A stretch of DNA of 64,000 nucleotides, taken from positions 124,001 to 188,000 of the forward strand of contig CATKHW010000385.1 of the NCBI GenBank assembly GCA_949752795.1. The letters are read 5' to 3'. Both the position numbers and the translations under genes were made by a program. The notes beneath the pieces were generated by a model, which had not been told where the DNA came from, ran no database searches, and saw nothing but the letters and a program-made list of their open reading frames with translations. Below, piece after piece: positions 29,120 through 44,100 of the stretch (its first letter is position 1; every line of letters begins with the position of its first letter). This stretch comes from Hyperoodon ampullatus (Eukaryota > Chordata > Mammalia > Artiodactyla > Ziphiidae).

Positions 29120-32100
29120 GTCATCACAATGTGCCATTCCAACTGTCATCGCAATAAGCCATGAAACTTATTAGACCAATGCTCCATGCCCTTGTCATCA
29201 CAATGCCCCATGCCCTTGTTATCGCAATGTTCCATGACCCCTGTCATCACAATGCTCCGTGACTCCAGTCATCACAAGGCTTCATGACCTTTGTCATCAC
29301 AGTGGTCCATGCCCTTGTCATCAACAGTCTCTGTGACCTTTTTAACCACAATGCTTCATGAACTTTTCATCACAATGCCCTTTGACCCTTGTCATCACAA
29401 TGCTCTATGCCTTTCTCAGCACAATGCTCCATGACCCTTGTCATCACAATGCTCCATGCGCTTGTCAGCACAATGCTCCATGACCCATGTCATCACAATG
29501 CACCATGCGCTTGTCGTCACAGTGCTCCACAATCTTGTCATCACAATGCTCCATAAACCTTGTCATCACAATGCTCCATGCACTTCAAATCAAAATGCTC
29601 TCTCACCACTGATATCACAATGGTACATCACTATTCATCACAATACTCCCTCAACCCTGTCATCACAATGTTCCATGACTCCTGTCATCACAATGCTACA
29701 TGCACTTATCATCACAATGTTTGATGATCCCTGACATCACAATGTTCCATAACCCCTGTCATCAAAATGCTCCATGACCCTTTTCATCAAAATGCTCCAT
29801 GACCCCTAACATCACAATGTTACATAACGCCTCTCATCAAAATGTTCCATGACCCTTTTCATCAAATTGGTCCATGACAATGTCATCACAATGCTCCCTA
29901 CCCTTCTCATCACAATGCACCACGCCCTTGTCATCAAAATGCTCCATGACCTTTGTCATCACAAAGCTCCATGACCCTTGGCATCACAATGCTCCATGAA
30001 ACCTCTCATCACATTGTTCCATGCAATTGTCATCAAAAAGCTCCATGGTGCTTGTCATCACACTGCTCGATGCCCTTCTCATCACAATGCTCCATGCCCT
30101 TGTCATTACAATCCTCCATGACCCATGTATCACTGTGTTCCGTGCCCTTGTCATCACAATGCTCCATGCCCACTCTCATCACAATAATCCATGAAACTTT
30201 TCAGACAAATGTTCCATGCCCTTGTCATCACAATGCTCCATTACCCCTGTCATAACAATGCTCCATGACCCCTGCCATCACAACGTTCCACGGCCTTGTC
30301 ATCACAAGGCTCCATGACCCTTGTCATCACAATGCTCCAAGACCACTGTAATCACAGTGCTACATGCCCTTGTCATCACAAAGCTCCATGATGCATGTCA
30401 TCAGAATGCTCCATGCCCTTGCCATCACAATGCTCCATTACCCCTGTGATAACAATGCTCCATGACCCCTGCCATCACGATGTTCCATGGCCTTGTCATC
30501 ACAAGGCTCCATGACCCTTCTCATCACAATGCTCCAAGACACCTGTAATCACAATGCTCCATGTCCCTTTTTATCTCAATGATCCATGAACCCTGTCATC
30601 ACAATGCACCATGCCCATCATCATAATGCTTCAGGCTATTGTCATCACAATGAAATCAAAATGCTCCATGACCTCTGTCATAACACTGCTCCAAACCCTT
30701 GTGATCACAATATTCCATAACACTTGTCATCACAATGCCCCATGACGCTCGTCATCACAATTATCTATGGTCTTCTCTTCACAATGCTCCATGACCTTTG
30801 TCATCACAATGCTCAATACACTTGTCATCAAAATGCTCCCTGACACTTGTTCTCTGTATGCTCCTTGAACCCTGTCATGACAAGGCTCCATGCCTTTTTC
30901 ATCACAATGATCCATGCCTTTTTCATCACAATGTTCCAAGACGCCTGTAATTACAATGCTCCATGCCCTTGTCATCACAAAGCTCAATGACGCATGTCAT
31001 CAGACTGCTCCTTGGCCTTCTCATCACAATGCTCCATGCGCTTGTCATCACAATTTTCCAAGACACTCTAATCACAATGCTCCATGCCCCTTTTCATCAG
31101 TATGCTCCATGAGACTTGTCTCACAAGGCTCCATGGTTTTCTCATCATAATGCTCCAGCACCTTGTCATCACAATGCTTCACGACCTGGTCATGAAAATT
31201 TTCAATGGCCCTTGTCATCATAATGCTCCAAGCCCTAGTCATCACAATGCTCCATTATATTTGTCATCACAATCCTCCATTACATTTGGCATCACAATGC
31301 TCCATGCCATTGTCATCGCAATGGACCATGACATATGTCATCACAATGCTCCCTGACACCTGTCTTCACAATACTCCATGACCTTCTCATCACAATGCCT
31401 CATGCCCTTGTCATCACAATGCCCCATGCCCACTGTCATCACAATAATCTATTAAACTTGTCAGACCAATGCTCCATGCCCCTGTCATCACAATGCTCCA
31501 TGCCCTTGTCATCACAATGCTCCATGACCCTTGTCATCACAATGCTCTGTGACTCCAGTCATCACAATGCTTCATAACATTTGTCATCACAGTGGTCCAT
31601 GCCCACATCATCACAAGGCTCTGTGACCTTTGTAACCACAATACTCCATGAACTTTTCATCACAATGCTACGTGACCCTTGTCATCACAATGCTCCATGC
31701 CCTTGTCATCACAAAGCTCCATGATGCATGTCATCAGAATGCTCCATGGCCTTCTCATCACAATGCTCCATGCCCTTGTCATCACAATGCTCCAAGACCC
31801 CTGTAATCACAATGGTCCATGCCCCTTTTCATCAGAATGCTCCATGAGACTTGTCATCACAAGGCTCCATGGTCTTCTCATCACAATGCTCCAGGACATT
31901 GTCATCAAAATGCCCCATTCCCTTATCATCACAATGCTCCATGACCCCTGTCATCACAATACTCCATGAACATTTTCAGCCCAATGCTCCATGACCTTCT
32001 CATCACAATGCTCCATGACCAATATCATCACAATTCTCCATGACCACAGTCATCACAATGCTCAATATCACCTGACAACACAATGATCCGGGACTCTTGT

Positions 32101-33055
32101 CATCACAATGCTCCATTCCCTAGTCATCACAATGCTCCATGACGCCTGCCATCACAATACTCCATGAACATTTTCAGCCCAATGCTCCATGACACTTGTC
32201 ATCACAATGATGCATGCCCTTGTCATCCCAATGCTCCATGACCCCTGTAATCACAATGCTCCGTGACGCTTGTCATCACAGTGCTCCATGACACCTGTCA
32301 TCACAATGCTCCATGCCTTTGTCAGCAAAATGCTACATGACCTTGTCATTACAATGTTCTATGCACTTGTCATCACAATACTCCATTACCATTGCCATCA
32401 CAATCCTCCATGAACCTTGGGATCACATTGCTCCATGCCCTTGTCATCACAATGCTCCATGCTCCTTGAAATCAAAATGATCCATGACCTCTGTCATCAC
32501 AATGCTCCAAACCCTTGTGATCACAATGTTCCATAACACTTGTCATCACAATGCTCCATGATGCCTGTCATCACAATACTCCATGCCCTTTTCATCACAA
32601 TGCTCCATGACCTTTGTCATCACAATTCTCGATACACTTGTCATCACAATGCTCCCTGACACTTGTCGTCAGAATGCTCCTTGAACCCTGTCACAAAAAG
32701 GCTCCATGCCTTTTTCATCAAAATGCACCATGCCATTTTCAACACAATGCTCCATGCCATTGTCATCAAAATACTCCACAAGCTTGTCATCAGAATGCTC
32801 CATGTCCCTTGTCATCACAATTTTCCATGCACTTGTCAGCACAAGGCTCCCTGACCCTTGTCATCACAATGCTCCAAGCCATTGTCATCACAATGCTCCA
32901 TTACCTTTGTCATCAGAATCCTCCATGACACTTGGCATCACAATGCTCCATGGCATTGTCATCACAATGGGCCATTACATATGTCATCACAATGCTCCCT
33001 GACACCTGTCTTCACAATAATGAATGACCTGGTCATCACAATGCTCCATGCCCTT
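29120..33055. repeat. HOR unit U9, 3,936 bp (-1 monomer)
   Basis: A standard unit that lost one 24-bp monomer near 29998, where GCTCCATG runs directly into AAACCTCTCATC. It shares the GACCACTGTAATCAC variant (about 30345) with U11. Confidence 0.92.
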
Positions 33056-36000
33056 GTCATCACAATGCGCCATTCCAACTGTCATCGCAATAAGCCATGA
33101 AACTTATTAGACCAATGCTCCATGCCCTTGTCATCACAATGCCCCATGCCCTTGTTATCACAATGTTCCATGACCCCTGTCATCACAATGCTCCGTGACT
33201 CCAGTCATCACAAGGCTTCATGACCTTTGTCATCACAGTGGTCCATGCCCTTGTCATCAACAGTCTCTGTGACCTTTTTAACCACAATGCTTCATGAACT
33301 TTTCATCACAATGCCCTTTGACCCTTGTCATCACAATGCTCTATGCCTTTCTCAGCACAATGCTCCATGACCCTTGTCATCACAATGCTCCATGCGCTTG
33401 TCAGCACAATGCTCCATGACCCATGTCATCACAATGCACCATGCGCTTGTCGTCACAGTGCTCCACAATCTTGTCATCACAATGCTCCATAAGCCTTGTC
33501 ATCACAATGCTCCATGCACTTCAAATCAAAATGCTCTCTCACCACTGATATCACAATGGTACATCACTATTCATCACAATACTCCCTCAACCCTGTCATC
33601 ACAATGTTCCATGACTCCTGTCATCACAATGCTACATGCACTTATCATCACAATGTTTGATGATCCCTGACATCACAATGTTCCATAACCCCTGTCATCA
33701 AAATGCTCCATGACCCTTTTCATCAAAATGCTCCATGACCCCTAACATCACAATGTTACATAACGCCTCTCATCAAAATGTTCCATGACCCTTTTCATCA
33801 AATTGGTCCATGACAATGTCATCACAATGCTCCCTACACTTCTCATCACAATGCACCACGCCCTTGTCATCAAAATGCTCCATGACCTTTGTCATCACAA
33901 AGCTCCATGACCCTTGGCATCACAATGCTCCATGCCATTGTCATCACAATACTCCATGAAACCTCTCATCACATTGTTCCATGCAATTGTCATCAAAAAG
34001 CTCCATGGTGCTTGTCATCACACTGCTCGATGCCCTTCTCATCACAATGCTCCATGCCCTTGTCATTACAATCCTCCATGACCCATGTATCACTGTGTTC
34101 CGTGCCCTTGTCATCACAATGCTCCATGCCCACTCTCATCACAATAATCCATGAAACTTTTCAGACAAATGTTCCATGCCCTTGTCATCACAATGCTCCA
34201 TTACCCCTGTCATAACAATGCTCCATGACCCCTGCCATCACAACGTTCCACGGCCTTGTCATCACAAGGCTCCATGACCCTTGTCATCACAATGCTCCAA
34301 GACCCCTGTAATCACAGTGCTACATGCCCTTGTCATCGCAAAGCTCCATGATGCATGTCATCAGAATGCTCCATGCCCTTGCCATCACAATGCTCCATTA
34401 CCCCTGTGATAACAATGCTCCATGACCCCTGCCATCACGATGTTCCATGGCCTTGTCATCACAAGGCTCCATGACCCTTCTCATCACAATGCTCCATGTC
34501 CCTTTTTATCTCAATGATCCATGAACCCTGTCATCACAATGCACCAAGCCCATCATCATAATGCTTCAGGCTATTGTCATCACAATGAAATCAAAATGCT
34601 CCATGACCTCTGTCATAACACTGCTTCAAACCCTTGTGATCACAATATTCCATGACGCTCGTCATCACAATGCCCCATGACGCTCGTCATCACAATTATC
34701 TATGGTCTTCTCTTCACAATGCTCCATGACCTTTGTCATCACAATGCTCAATACACTTGTCATCAAAATGCTCCCTGACACTTGTTCTCTGTATGCTCCT
34801 TGAACACTGTCATGACAAGGCTCCATGCCTTTTTCATCACAATGATTCATGCCTTTTTCATCACAATGCTCCAAGACGCCTGTAATTACAATGCTCCATG
34901 CCCTTGTCATCACAAAGCTCAATGACGCATGTCATCAGACTGCTCCTTGGCCTTCTCATCACAATGCTCCATGCCCTTGTCATCACAATTTTCCAAGACA
35001 CTCTAATCACAATGCTCCATGCCCCTTTTCATCAGTATGCTCCATGAGACTTGTCTCACAAGGCTCCATGGTTTTCTCATCATAATGCTCCAGCACCTTG
35101 TCATCACAATGCTTCACGACCTGGTCATGAAAATTTTCAATGGCCCTTGTCATCATAATGCTCCAAGCCCTAGTCATCACAATGCTCCATTATATTTGTC
35201 ATCACAATCCTCCATTACATTTGGCATCACAATGCTCCATGCCATTGTCATCGCAATGGACCATGACATATGTCATCACAATGCTCCCTGACACCTGTCT
35301 TCACAATACTCCATGACCTTCTCATCACAATGCTCCATGCCCTTGTCATCACAATGCCCCATGCCCACTGTCATCACAATAATCTATTAAACTTGTCAGA
35401 CCAATGCTCCATGCCCCTGTCATCACAATGCTCCATGCCCTTGTCATCACAATGCTCCATGACCCTTGTCATCACAATGCTCTGTGACTCCAGTCATCAC
35501 AATGCTTCATAACATTTGTCATCACAGTGGTCCATGCCCACATCATCACAAGGCTCTGTGACCTTTGTAACCACAATACTCCATGAACTTTTCATCACAA
35601 TGCTACGTGACCCTTGTCATCACAATGCTCCATGCCTTTTTCAGAACAATGCTCCATGACCCTTGTCATCACAATGTGCCACGTGATTTTCATCACAACG
35701 GTCCACAACCTTGTCATCGTAATGCTCCATAAACCCTGTAATCACAATGCTCCATGCACTTCTCATCAAAATGCTCTCTCAACAGAGATATCACAATGTT
35801 CCATCACTAGTCATCACAATACTCCCTCACCCCTGTAATCACAATGTTCCATGACCCCTGTCATCACAATGCTACATCCACTTATCATCACAATGTTCCA
35901 TGACCCCTGACATCACAATGCTCCAAGACCCCTGTAATCACAATGGTCCATGCCCCTTTTCATCAGAATGCTCCATGAGACTTGTCATCACAAGGCTCCA

Positions 36001-37186
36001 TGGTCTTCTCATCACAATGCTCCAGGACATTGTCATCAAAATGTCCCATTCCCTTATCATCACAATGCTCCATGACCCCTTTCATCACAATACTCCATGA
36101 ATATTTTCAGCCCAATGCTCCATGACCTTCTCATCACAATGCTCCATGACCAATATCATCACAATTCTCCATGACCACAGTCATCACAACGCTCAATATC
36201 ACCTGACAACACAATGATCCGGGACTCTTGTCATCACAATGCTCCATTCCCTAGTCATCACAATGCTCCATGACGCCTGTCATCACAATACTCCATGAAC
36301 ATTTTCAGCCCAATGCTCCATGACACTTGTCATCACAATGATGCATGCCCTTGTCATCCCAATGCTCCATGACCCCTGTAATCACAATGCTCCGTGACGC
36401 TTGTCATCACAGTGCTCCATGACACCTGTCATCACAATGCTCCATGCCTTTGTCAGCAAAATGCTACATGACCTTGTCATTACAATGTTCTATGCACTTG
36501 TCATCACAATACTCCATTACCATTGCCATCACAATCCTCCATGAACCTTGGGATCACATTGCTCCATGCCCTTGTCATCACAATGCTCCATGCTCCTTGA
36601 AATCAAAATGATCCATGACCTCTGTCATCACAATGCTCCAAACCCTTGTGATCACAATGTTCCATAACACTTGTCATCACAATGCTCCATGATGCCTGTC
36701 ATCACAATACTCCATGCCCTTTTCATCACAATGCTCCATGACCTTTGTCATCACAATTCTCGATACACTTGTCATCACAATGCTCCCTGACACTTGTCGT
36801 CAGAATGCTCCTTGAACCCTGTCACAAAAAGGCTCCATGCCTTTTTCATCAAAATGCACCATGCCATTTTCAACACAATGCTCCATGCCATTGTCATCAG
36901 AATACTCCACAAGCTTGTCATCAGAATGCTCCATGTCCCTTGTCATCACAATTTTCCATGCACTTGTCAGCACAAGGCTCCCTGACCCTTGTCATCACAA
37001 TGCTCCAAGCCATTGTCATCACAATGCTCCATTACCTTTGTCATCAGAATCCTCCATGACACTTGGCATCACAATGCTCCATGGCATTGTCATCACAATG
37101 GGCCATTACATATGTCATCACAATGCTCCCTGACACCTGTCTTCACAATAATGAATGACCTGGTCATCACAATGCTCCATGCCCTT
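33056..37186. repeat. HOR unit U10, 4,131 bp (replacement-block type)
   Basis: The counterpart of U3, with the replacement block at 35635 to 35920 and the lost monomer near 34495. The offset from U3 is 24,890 bp. The last part carries the same private variants as the end of U8, which points to a later exchange. Confidence 0.93.
35635..35920. repeat. Replacement block in U10
   Basis: Same sequence and same entry and exit points as the block in U3, offset by 24,890 bp. Confidence 0.88.
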
Positions 37187-40100
37187 GTCATCACAATGTG
37201 CCATTCCAACTGTCATCGCAATAAGCCATGAAACTTATTAGACCAATGCTCCATGCCCTTGTCATCACAATGCCCCATGCCCTTGTTATCGCAATGTTCC
37301 ATGACCCCTGTCATCACAATGCTCCGTGACTCCAGTCATCACAAGGCTTCATGACCTTTGTCATCACAGTGGTCCATGCCCTTGTCATCAACAGTCTCTG
37401 TGACCTTTTTAACCACAATGCTTCATGAACTTTTCATCACAATGCCCTTTGACCCTTGTCATCACAATGCTCTATGCCTTTCTCAGCACAATGCTCCATG
37501 ACCCTTGTCATCACAATGCTCCATGCGCTTGTCAGCACAATGCTCCATGACCCATGTCATCACAATGCACCATGCGCTTGTCGTCACAGTGCTCCACAAT
37601 CTTGTCATCACAATGCTCCATAAACCTTGTCATCACAATGCTCCATGCACTTCAAATCAAAATGCTCTCTCACCACTGATATCACAATGGTACATCACTA
37701 TTCATCACAATACTCCCTCAACCCTGTCATCACAATGTTCCATGACTCCTGTCATCACAATGCTACATGCACTTATCATCACAATGTTTGATGATCCCTG
37801 ACATCACAATGTTCCATAACCCCTGTCATCAAAATGCTCCATGACCCTTTTCATCAAAATGCTCCATGACCCCTAACATCACAATGTTACATAACGCCTC
37901 TCATCAAAATGTTCCATGACCCTTTTCATCAAATTGGTCCATGACAATGTCATCACAATGCTCCCTACCCTTCTCATCACAATGCACCACGCCCTTGTCA
38001 TCAAAATGCTCCATGACCTTTGTCATCACAAAGCTCCATGACCCTTGGCATCACAATGCTCCATGCCATTGTCATCACAATACTCCATGAAACCTCTCAT
38101 CACATTGTTCCATGCAATTGTCATCAAAAAGCTCCATGGTGCTTGTCATCACACTGCTCGATGCCCTTCTCATCACAATGCTCCATGCCCTTGTCATTAC
38201 AATCCTCCATGACCAATGTATCACTGTGTTCCGTGCCCTTGTCATCACAATGCTCCATGCCCACTCTCATCACAATAATCCATGAAACTTTTCAGACAAA
38301 TGTTCCATGCCCTTGTCATCACAATGCTCCATTACCCCTGTCATAACAATGCTCCATGACCCCTGCCATCACAACGTTCCACGGCCTTGTCATCACAAGG
38401 CTCCATGACCCTTGTCATCACAATGCTCCAAGACCACTGTAATCACAGTGCTACATGCCCTTGTCATCACAAAGCTCCATGATGCATGTCATCAGAATGC
38501 TCCATGCCCTTGCCATCACAATGCTCCATTACCCCTGTGATAACAATGCTCCATGACCCCTGCCATCACGATGTTCCATGGCCTTGTCATCACAAGGCTC
38601 CATGACCCTTCTCATCACAATGCTCCAAGACACCTGTAATCACAATGCTCCATGTCCCTTTTTATCTCAATGATCCATGAACCCTGTCATCACAATGCAC
38701 CATGCCCATCATCATAATGCTTCAGGCTATTGTCATCACAATGAAATCAAAATGCTCCATGACCTCTGTCATAACACTGCTCCAAACCCTTGTGATCACA
38801 ATATTCCATAACACTTGTCATCACAATGCCCCATGACGCTCGTCATCACAATGCCCCATGACGCTCGTCATCACAATTATCTATGGTCTTCTCTTCACAA
38901 TGCTCCATGATCTTCGACATCACAATGCTCAATACACTTGTCATCAAAATGCTCCCTGACACTTGTTCTCTGTATGCTCCTTGAACCCTGTCATGACAAG
39001 GCTCCATGCCTTTTTCATCACAATGATCCATGCCTTTTTCATCACAATGCTCCAAGACGCCTGTAATTACAATGCTCCATGCCCTTGTCATCACAAAGCT
39101 CAATGACGCATGTCATCAGACTGCTCCTTGGCCTTCTCATCACAATGCTCCATGCGCTTGTCATCACAATTTTCCAAGACACTCTAATCACAATGCTCCA
39201 TGCCCCTTTTCATCAGTATGCTCCATGAGACTTGTCTCACAAGGCTCCATGGTTTTTTCATCATAATGCTCCAGCACCTTGTCATCACAATGCTTCACGA
39301 CCTTGTCATGAAAATTTTCAATGGCCCTTGTCATCATAATGCTCCAAGCCCTAGTCATCACAATGCTCCATTATATTTGTCATCACAATCCTCCATTACA
39401 TTTGGCATCACAATGCTCCATGCCATTGTCATCGCAATGGACCATGACATATGTCATCACAATGCTCCCTGACACCTGTCTTCACAATACTCCATGACCT
39501 TCTCATCACAATGCCCCATGCCCTTGTCATCACAATGCCCCATGCCCACTGTCATCACAATAATCTATTAAACTTGTCAGACCAATGCTCCATGCCCCTG
39601 TCATCACAATGCTCCATGCCCTTGTCATCACAATGCTCCATGACCCTTGTCATCACAATGCTCTGTGACTCCAGTCATCACAATGCTTCATAACATTTGT
39701 CATCACAGTGGTCCATGCCCACATCATCACAAGGCTCTGTGACCTTTGTAACCACAATACTCCATGAACTTTTCATCACAATGCTACGTGACCCTTGTCA
39801 TCACAATGCTCCATGCCCTTGTCATCACAAAGCTCCATGATGCATGTCATCAGAATGCTCCATGGCCTTCTCATCACAATGCTCCATGCCCTTGTCATCA
39901 CAATGCTCCAAGACCCCTATAATCACAATGGTCCATGCCCCTTTTCATCAGAATGCTCCATGAGACTTGTCATCACAAGGCTCCATGGTCTTCTCATCAC
40001 AATGCTCCAGGACATTGTCATCAAAATGTCCCATTGCCTTATCATCACAATGCTCCATGACCCCTGTCATCACAATACTCCATGAACATTTTCAGCCCAA

Positions 40101-41171
40101 TGCTCCATGACCTTCTCATCACAATGCTCCATGACCAATATCATCACAATTCTCCATGACCACAGTCATCACAACGCTCAATATCACCTGACAACACAAT
40201 GATCCGGGACTCTTGTCATCACAATGCTCCATTCCCTAGTCATCACAATGCTCCATGACGCCTGTCATCACAATACTCCATGAACATTTTCAGCCCATTG
40301 CTCCATGACACTTGTCATCACAATGATGCATGCCCTTGTCATCCCAATGCTCCATGACCCCTGTAATCACAATGCTCCGTGACGCTTGTCATCACAGTGC
40401 TCCATGACACCTGTCATCACAATGCTCCATGCCTTTGTCAGCAAAATGCTACATGACCTTGTCATTACAATGTTCTATGCACTTGTCATCACAATACTCC
40501 ATTACCATTGCCATCACAATCCTCCATGAACCTTGGGATCACATTGCTCCATGCCCTTGTCATCACAATGCTCCATGCTCCTTGAAATCAAAATGATCCA
40601 TGACCTCTGTCATCACAATGCTCCAAACCCTTGTGATCACAATGTTCCATAACACTTGTCATCACAATGCTCCATGATGCCTGTCATCACAATACTCCAT
40701 GCCCTTTTCATCACAATGCTCCATGACCTTTGTCATCACAATTCTCGATACACTTGTCATCACAATGCTCCCTGACACTTGTCGTCAGAATGCTCCTTGA
40801 ACCCTGTCACAAAAAGGCTCCATGCCTTTTTCATCAAAATGCACCATGCCATTTTCAACACAATGCTCCATGCCATTGTCATCAAAATACTCCACAAGCT
40901 TGTCATCAGAATGCTCCATGTCCCTTGTCATCACAATTTTCCATGCACTTGTCAGCACAAGGCTCCCTGACCCTTGTCATCACAATGCTCCAAGCAATTG
41001 TCATCACAATGCTCCATTACCTTTGTCATCAGAATCCTCCATGACACTTGGCATCACAATGCTCCATGGCATTGTCATCACAATGGGCCATTACATATGT
41101 CATCACAATGCTCCCTGACACCTGTCTTCACAATAATGAATGACCTGGTCATCACAATGCTCCATGCCCTT
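37187..41171. repeat. HOR unit U11, 3,985 bp (+1 monomer)
   Basis: Carries the doubled GCCCCATGACGCTCG monomer near 38828 to 38875. It also has private changes, for example CATGATCTTCGACATC near 38910. Confidence 0.92.
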
Positions 41172-44100
41172 GTCATCACAATGCGCCATTCCAACTGTCA
41201 TCGCAATAAGCCATGAAACTTATTAGACCAATGTTCCATGCCCTTGTCATCACAATGCCCCATGCCCTTGTTATCGCAATGTTCCATGACCCCTGTCATC
41301 ACAATGCTCCGTGACTCCAGTCATCACAAGGCTTCATGACCTTTGTCATCACAGTGGTCCATGCCCTTGTCATCAACAGTCTCTGTGACCTTTTTAACCA
41401 CAATGCTTCATGAACTTTTCATCACAATGCCCTTTGACCCTTGTCATCACAATGCTCTATGCCTTTCTCAGCACAATGCTCCATGACCCTTGTCATCACA
41501 ATGCTCCATGCGCTTGTCAGCACAATGCTCCATGACCCATGTCATCACAATGCACCATGCGCTTGTCGTCACAGTGCTCCACAATCTTGTCATCACAATG
41601 CTCCATAAACCTTGTCATCACAATGCTCCATGCACTTCAAATCAAAATGCTCTCTCACCACTGATATCACAATGGTACATCACTATTCATCACAATACTC
41701 CCTCAACCCTGTCATCACAATGTTCCATGACTCCTGTCATCACAATGCTACATGCACTTATCATCACAATGTTTGATGATCCCTGACATCACAATGTTCC
41801 ATAACCCCTGTCATCAAAATGCTCCATGACCCTTTTCATCAAAATGCTCCATGACCCCTAACATCACAATGTTACATAACGCCTCTCATCAAAATGTTCC
41901 ATGACCCTTTTCATCAAATTGGTCCATGACAATGTCATCACAATGCTCCCTACCCTTCTCATCACAATGCACCACGCCCTTGTCATCAAAATGCTCCATG
42001 ACCTTTGTCATCACAAAGCTCCATGACCCTTGGCATCACAATGCTCCATGCCATTGTCATCACAATACTCCATGAAACCTCTCATCACATTGTTCCATGC
42101 AATTGTCATCAAAAAGCTCCATGGTGCTTGTCATCACACTGCTCGATGCCCTTCTCATCACAATGCTCCATGCCCTTGTCATTACAATCCTCCATGACCC
42201 ATGTATCACTGTGTTCCGTGCCCTTGTCATCACAATGCTCCATGCCCACTCTCATCACAATAATCCATGAAACTTTTCAGACAAATGTTCCATGCCCTTG
42301 TCATCACAATGCTCCATTACCCCTGTCATAACAATGCTCCATGACCCCTGCCATCACAACGTTCCACGGCCTTGTCATCACAAGGCTCCATGACCCTTGT
42401 CATCACAATGCTCCAAGACCCCTGTAATCACAGTGCTACATGCCCTTGTCATCACAAAGCTCCATGATGCATGTCATCAGAATGCTCCATGCCCTTGCCA
42501 TCACAATGCTCCATTACCCCTGTGATAACAATGCTCCATGACCCCTGCCATCACGATGTTCCATGGCCTTGTCATCACAAGGCTCCATGACCCTTCTCAT
42601 CACAATGCTCCAAGACACCTGTAATCACAATGCTCCATGTCCCTTTTTATCTCAATGATCCATGAACCCTGTCATCACAATGCACCATGCCCATCATCAT
42701 AATGCTTCAGGCTATTGTCATCACAATGAAATCAAAATGCTCCATGACCTCTGTCATAACACTGCTCCAAACCCTTGTGATCACAATATTCCATAACACT
42801 TGTCATCACAATGCCCCATGACGCTCGTCATCTCAATGCCCCATGACGCTCGTCATCACAATTATCTATGGTCTTCTCTTCACAATGCTCCATGACCTTT
42901 GTCATCACAATGCTCAATACACTTGTCATCAAATTGCTCCCTGACACTTGTTCTCTGTATGCTCCTTGAACCCTGTCATGACAAGGCTCCATGCCTTTTT
43001 CATCACAATGATCCATGCCTTTTTCATCACAATGCTCCAAGACGCCTGTAATTACAATGCTCCATGCCCTTGTCATCACAAAGCTCAATGACGCATGTCA
43101 TCAGACTGCTCCTTGGCCTTCTCATCACAATGCTCCATGCGCTTGTCATCACAATTTTCCAAGACACTCTAATCACAATGCTCCATGCCCCTTTTCATCA
43201 GTATGCTCCATGAGACTTGTCTCACAAGGCTCCATGGTTTTCTCATCATAATGCTCCAGCACCTTGTCATCACAATGCTTCACGACCTTGTCATGAAAAT
43301 TTTCAATGGCCCTTGTCATCATAATGCTCCAAGCCCTAGTCATCACAATGCTCCATTATATTTGTCATCACAATCCTCCATTACATTTGGCATCACAATG
43401 CTCCATGCCATTGTCATCGCAATGGACCATGACATATGTCATCACAATGCTCCCTGACACCTGTCTTCACAATACTCCATGACCTTCTCATCACAATGCC
43501 CCATGCCCTTGTCATCACAATGCCCCATGCCCACTGTCATCACAATAATCTATTAAACTTGTCAGACCAATGCTCCATGCCCCTGTCATCACAATGCTCC
43601 ATGCCCTTGTCATCACAATGCTCCATGACCCTTGTCATCACAATGCTCTGTGACTCCAGTCATCACAATGCTTCATAACATTTGTCATCACAGTGGTCCA
43701 TGCCCACATCATCACAAGGCTCTGTGACCTTTGTAACCACAGTACTCCATGAACTTTTCATCACAATGCTACGTGACCCTTGTCATCACAATGCTCCATG
43801 CCCTTGTCATCACAAAGCTCCATGATGCATGTCATCAGAATGCTCCATGGCCTTCTCATCACAATGCTCCATGCCCTTGTCATCACAATGCTCCAAGACC
43901 CCTGTAATCACAATGGTCCATGCCCCTTTTCATCAGAATGCTCCATGAGACTTGTCATCACAAGGCTCCATGGTCTTCTCATCACAATGCTCCAGGACAT
44001 TGTCATCAAAATGCCCCATTCCCTTATCATCACAATGCTCCATGACCCCTGTCATCACAATACTCCATGAACATTTTCAGCCCAATGCTCCATGACCTTC

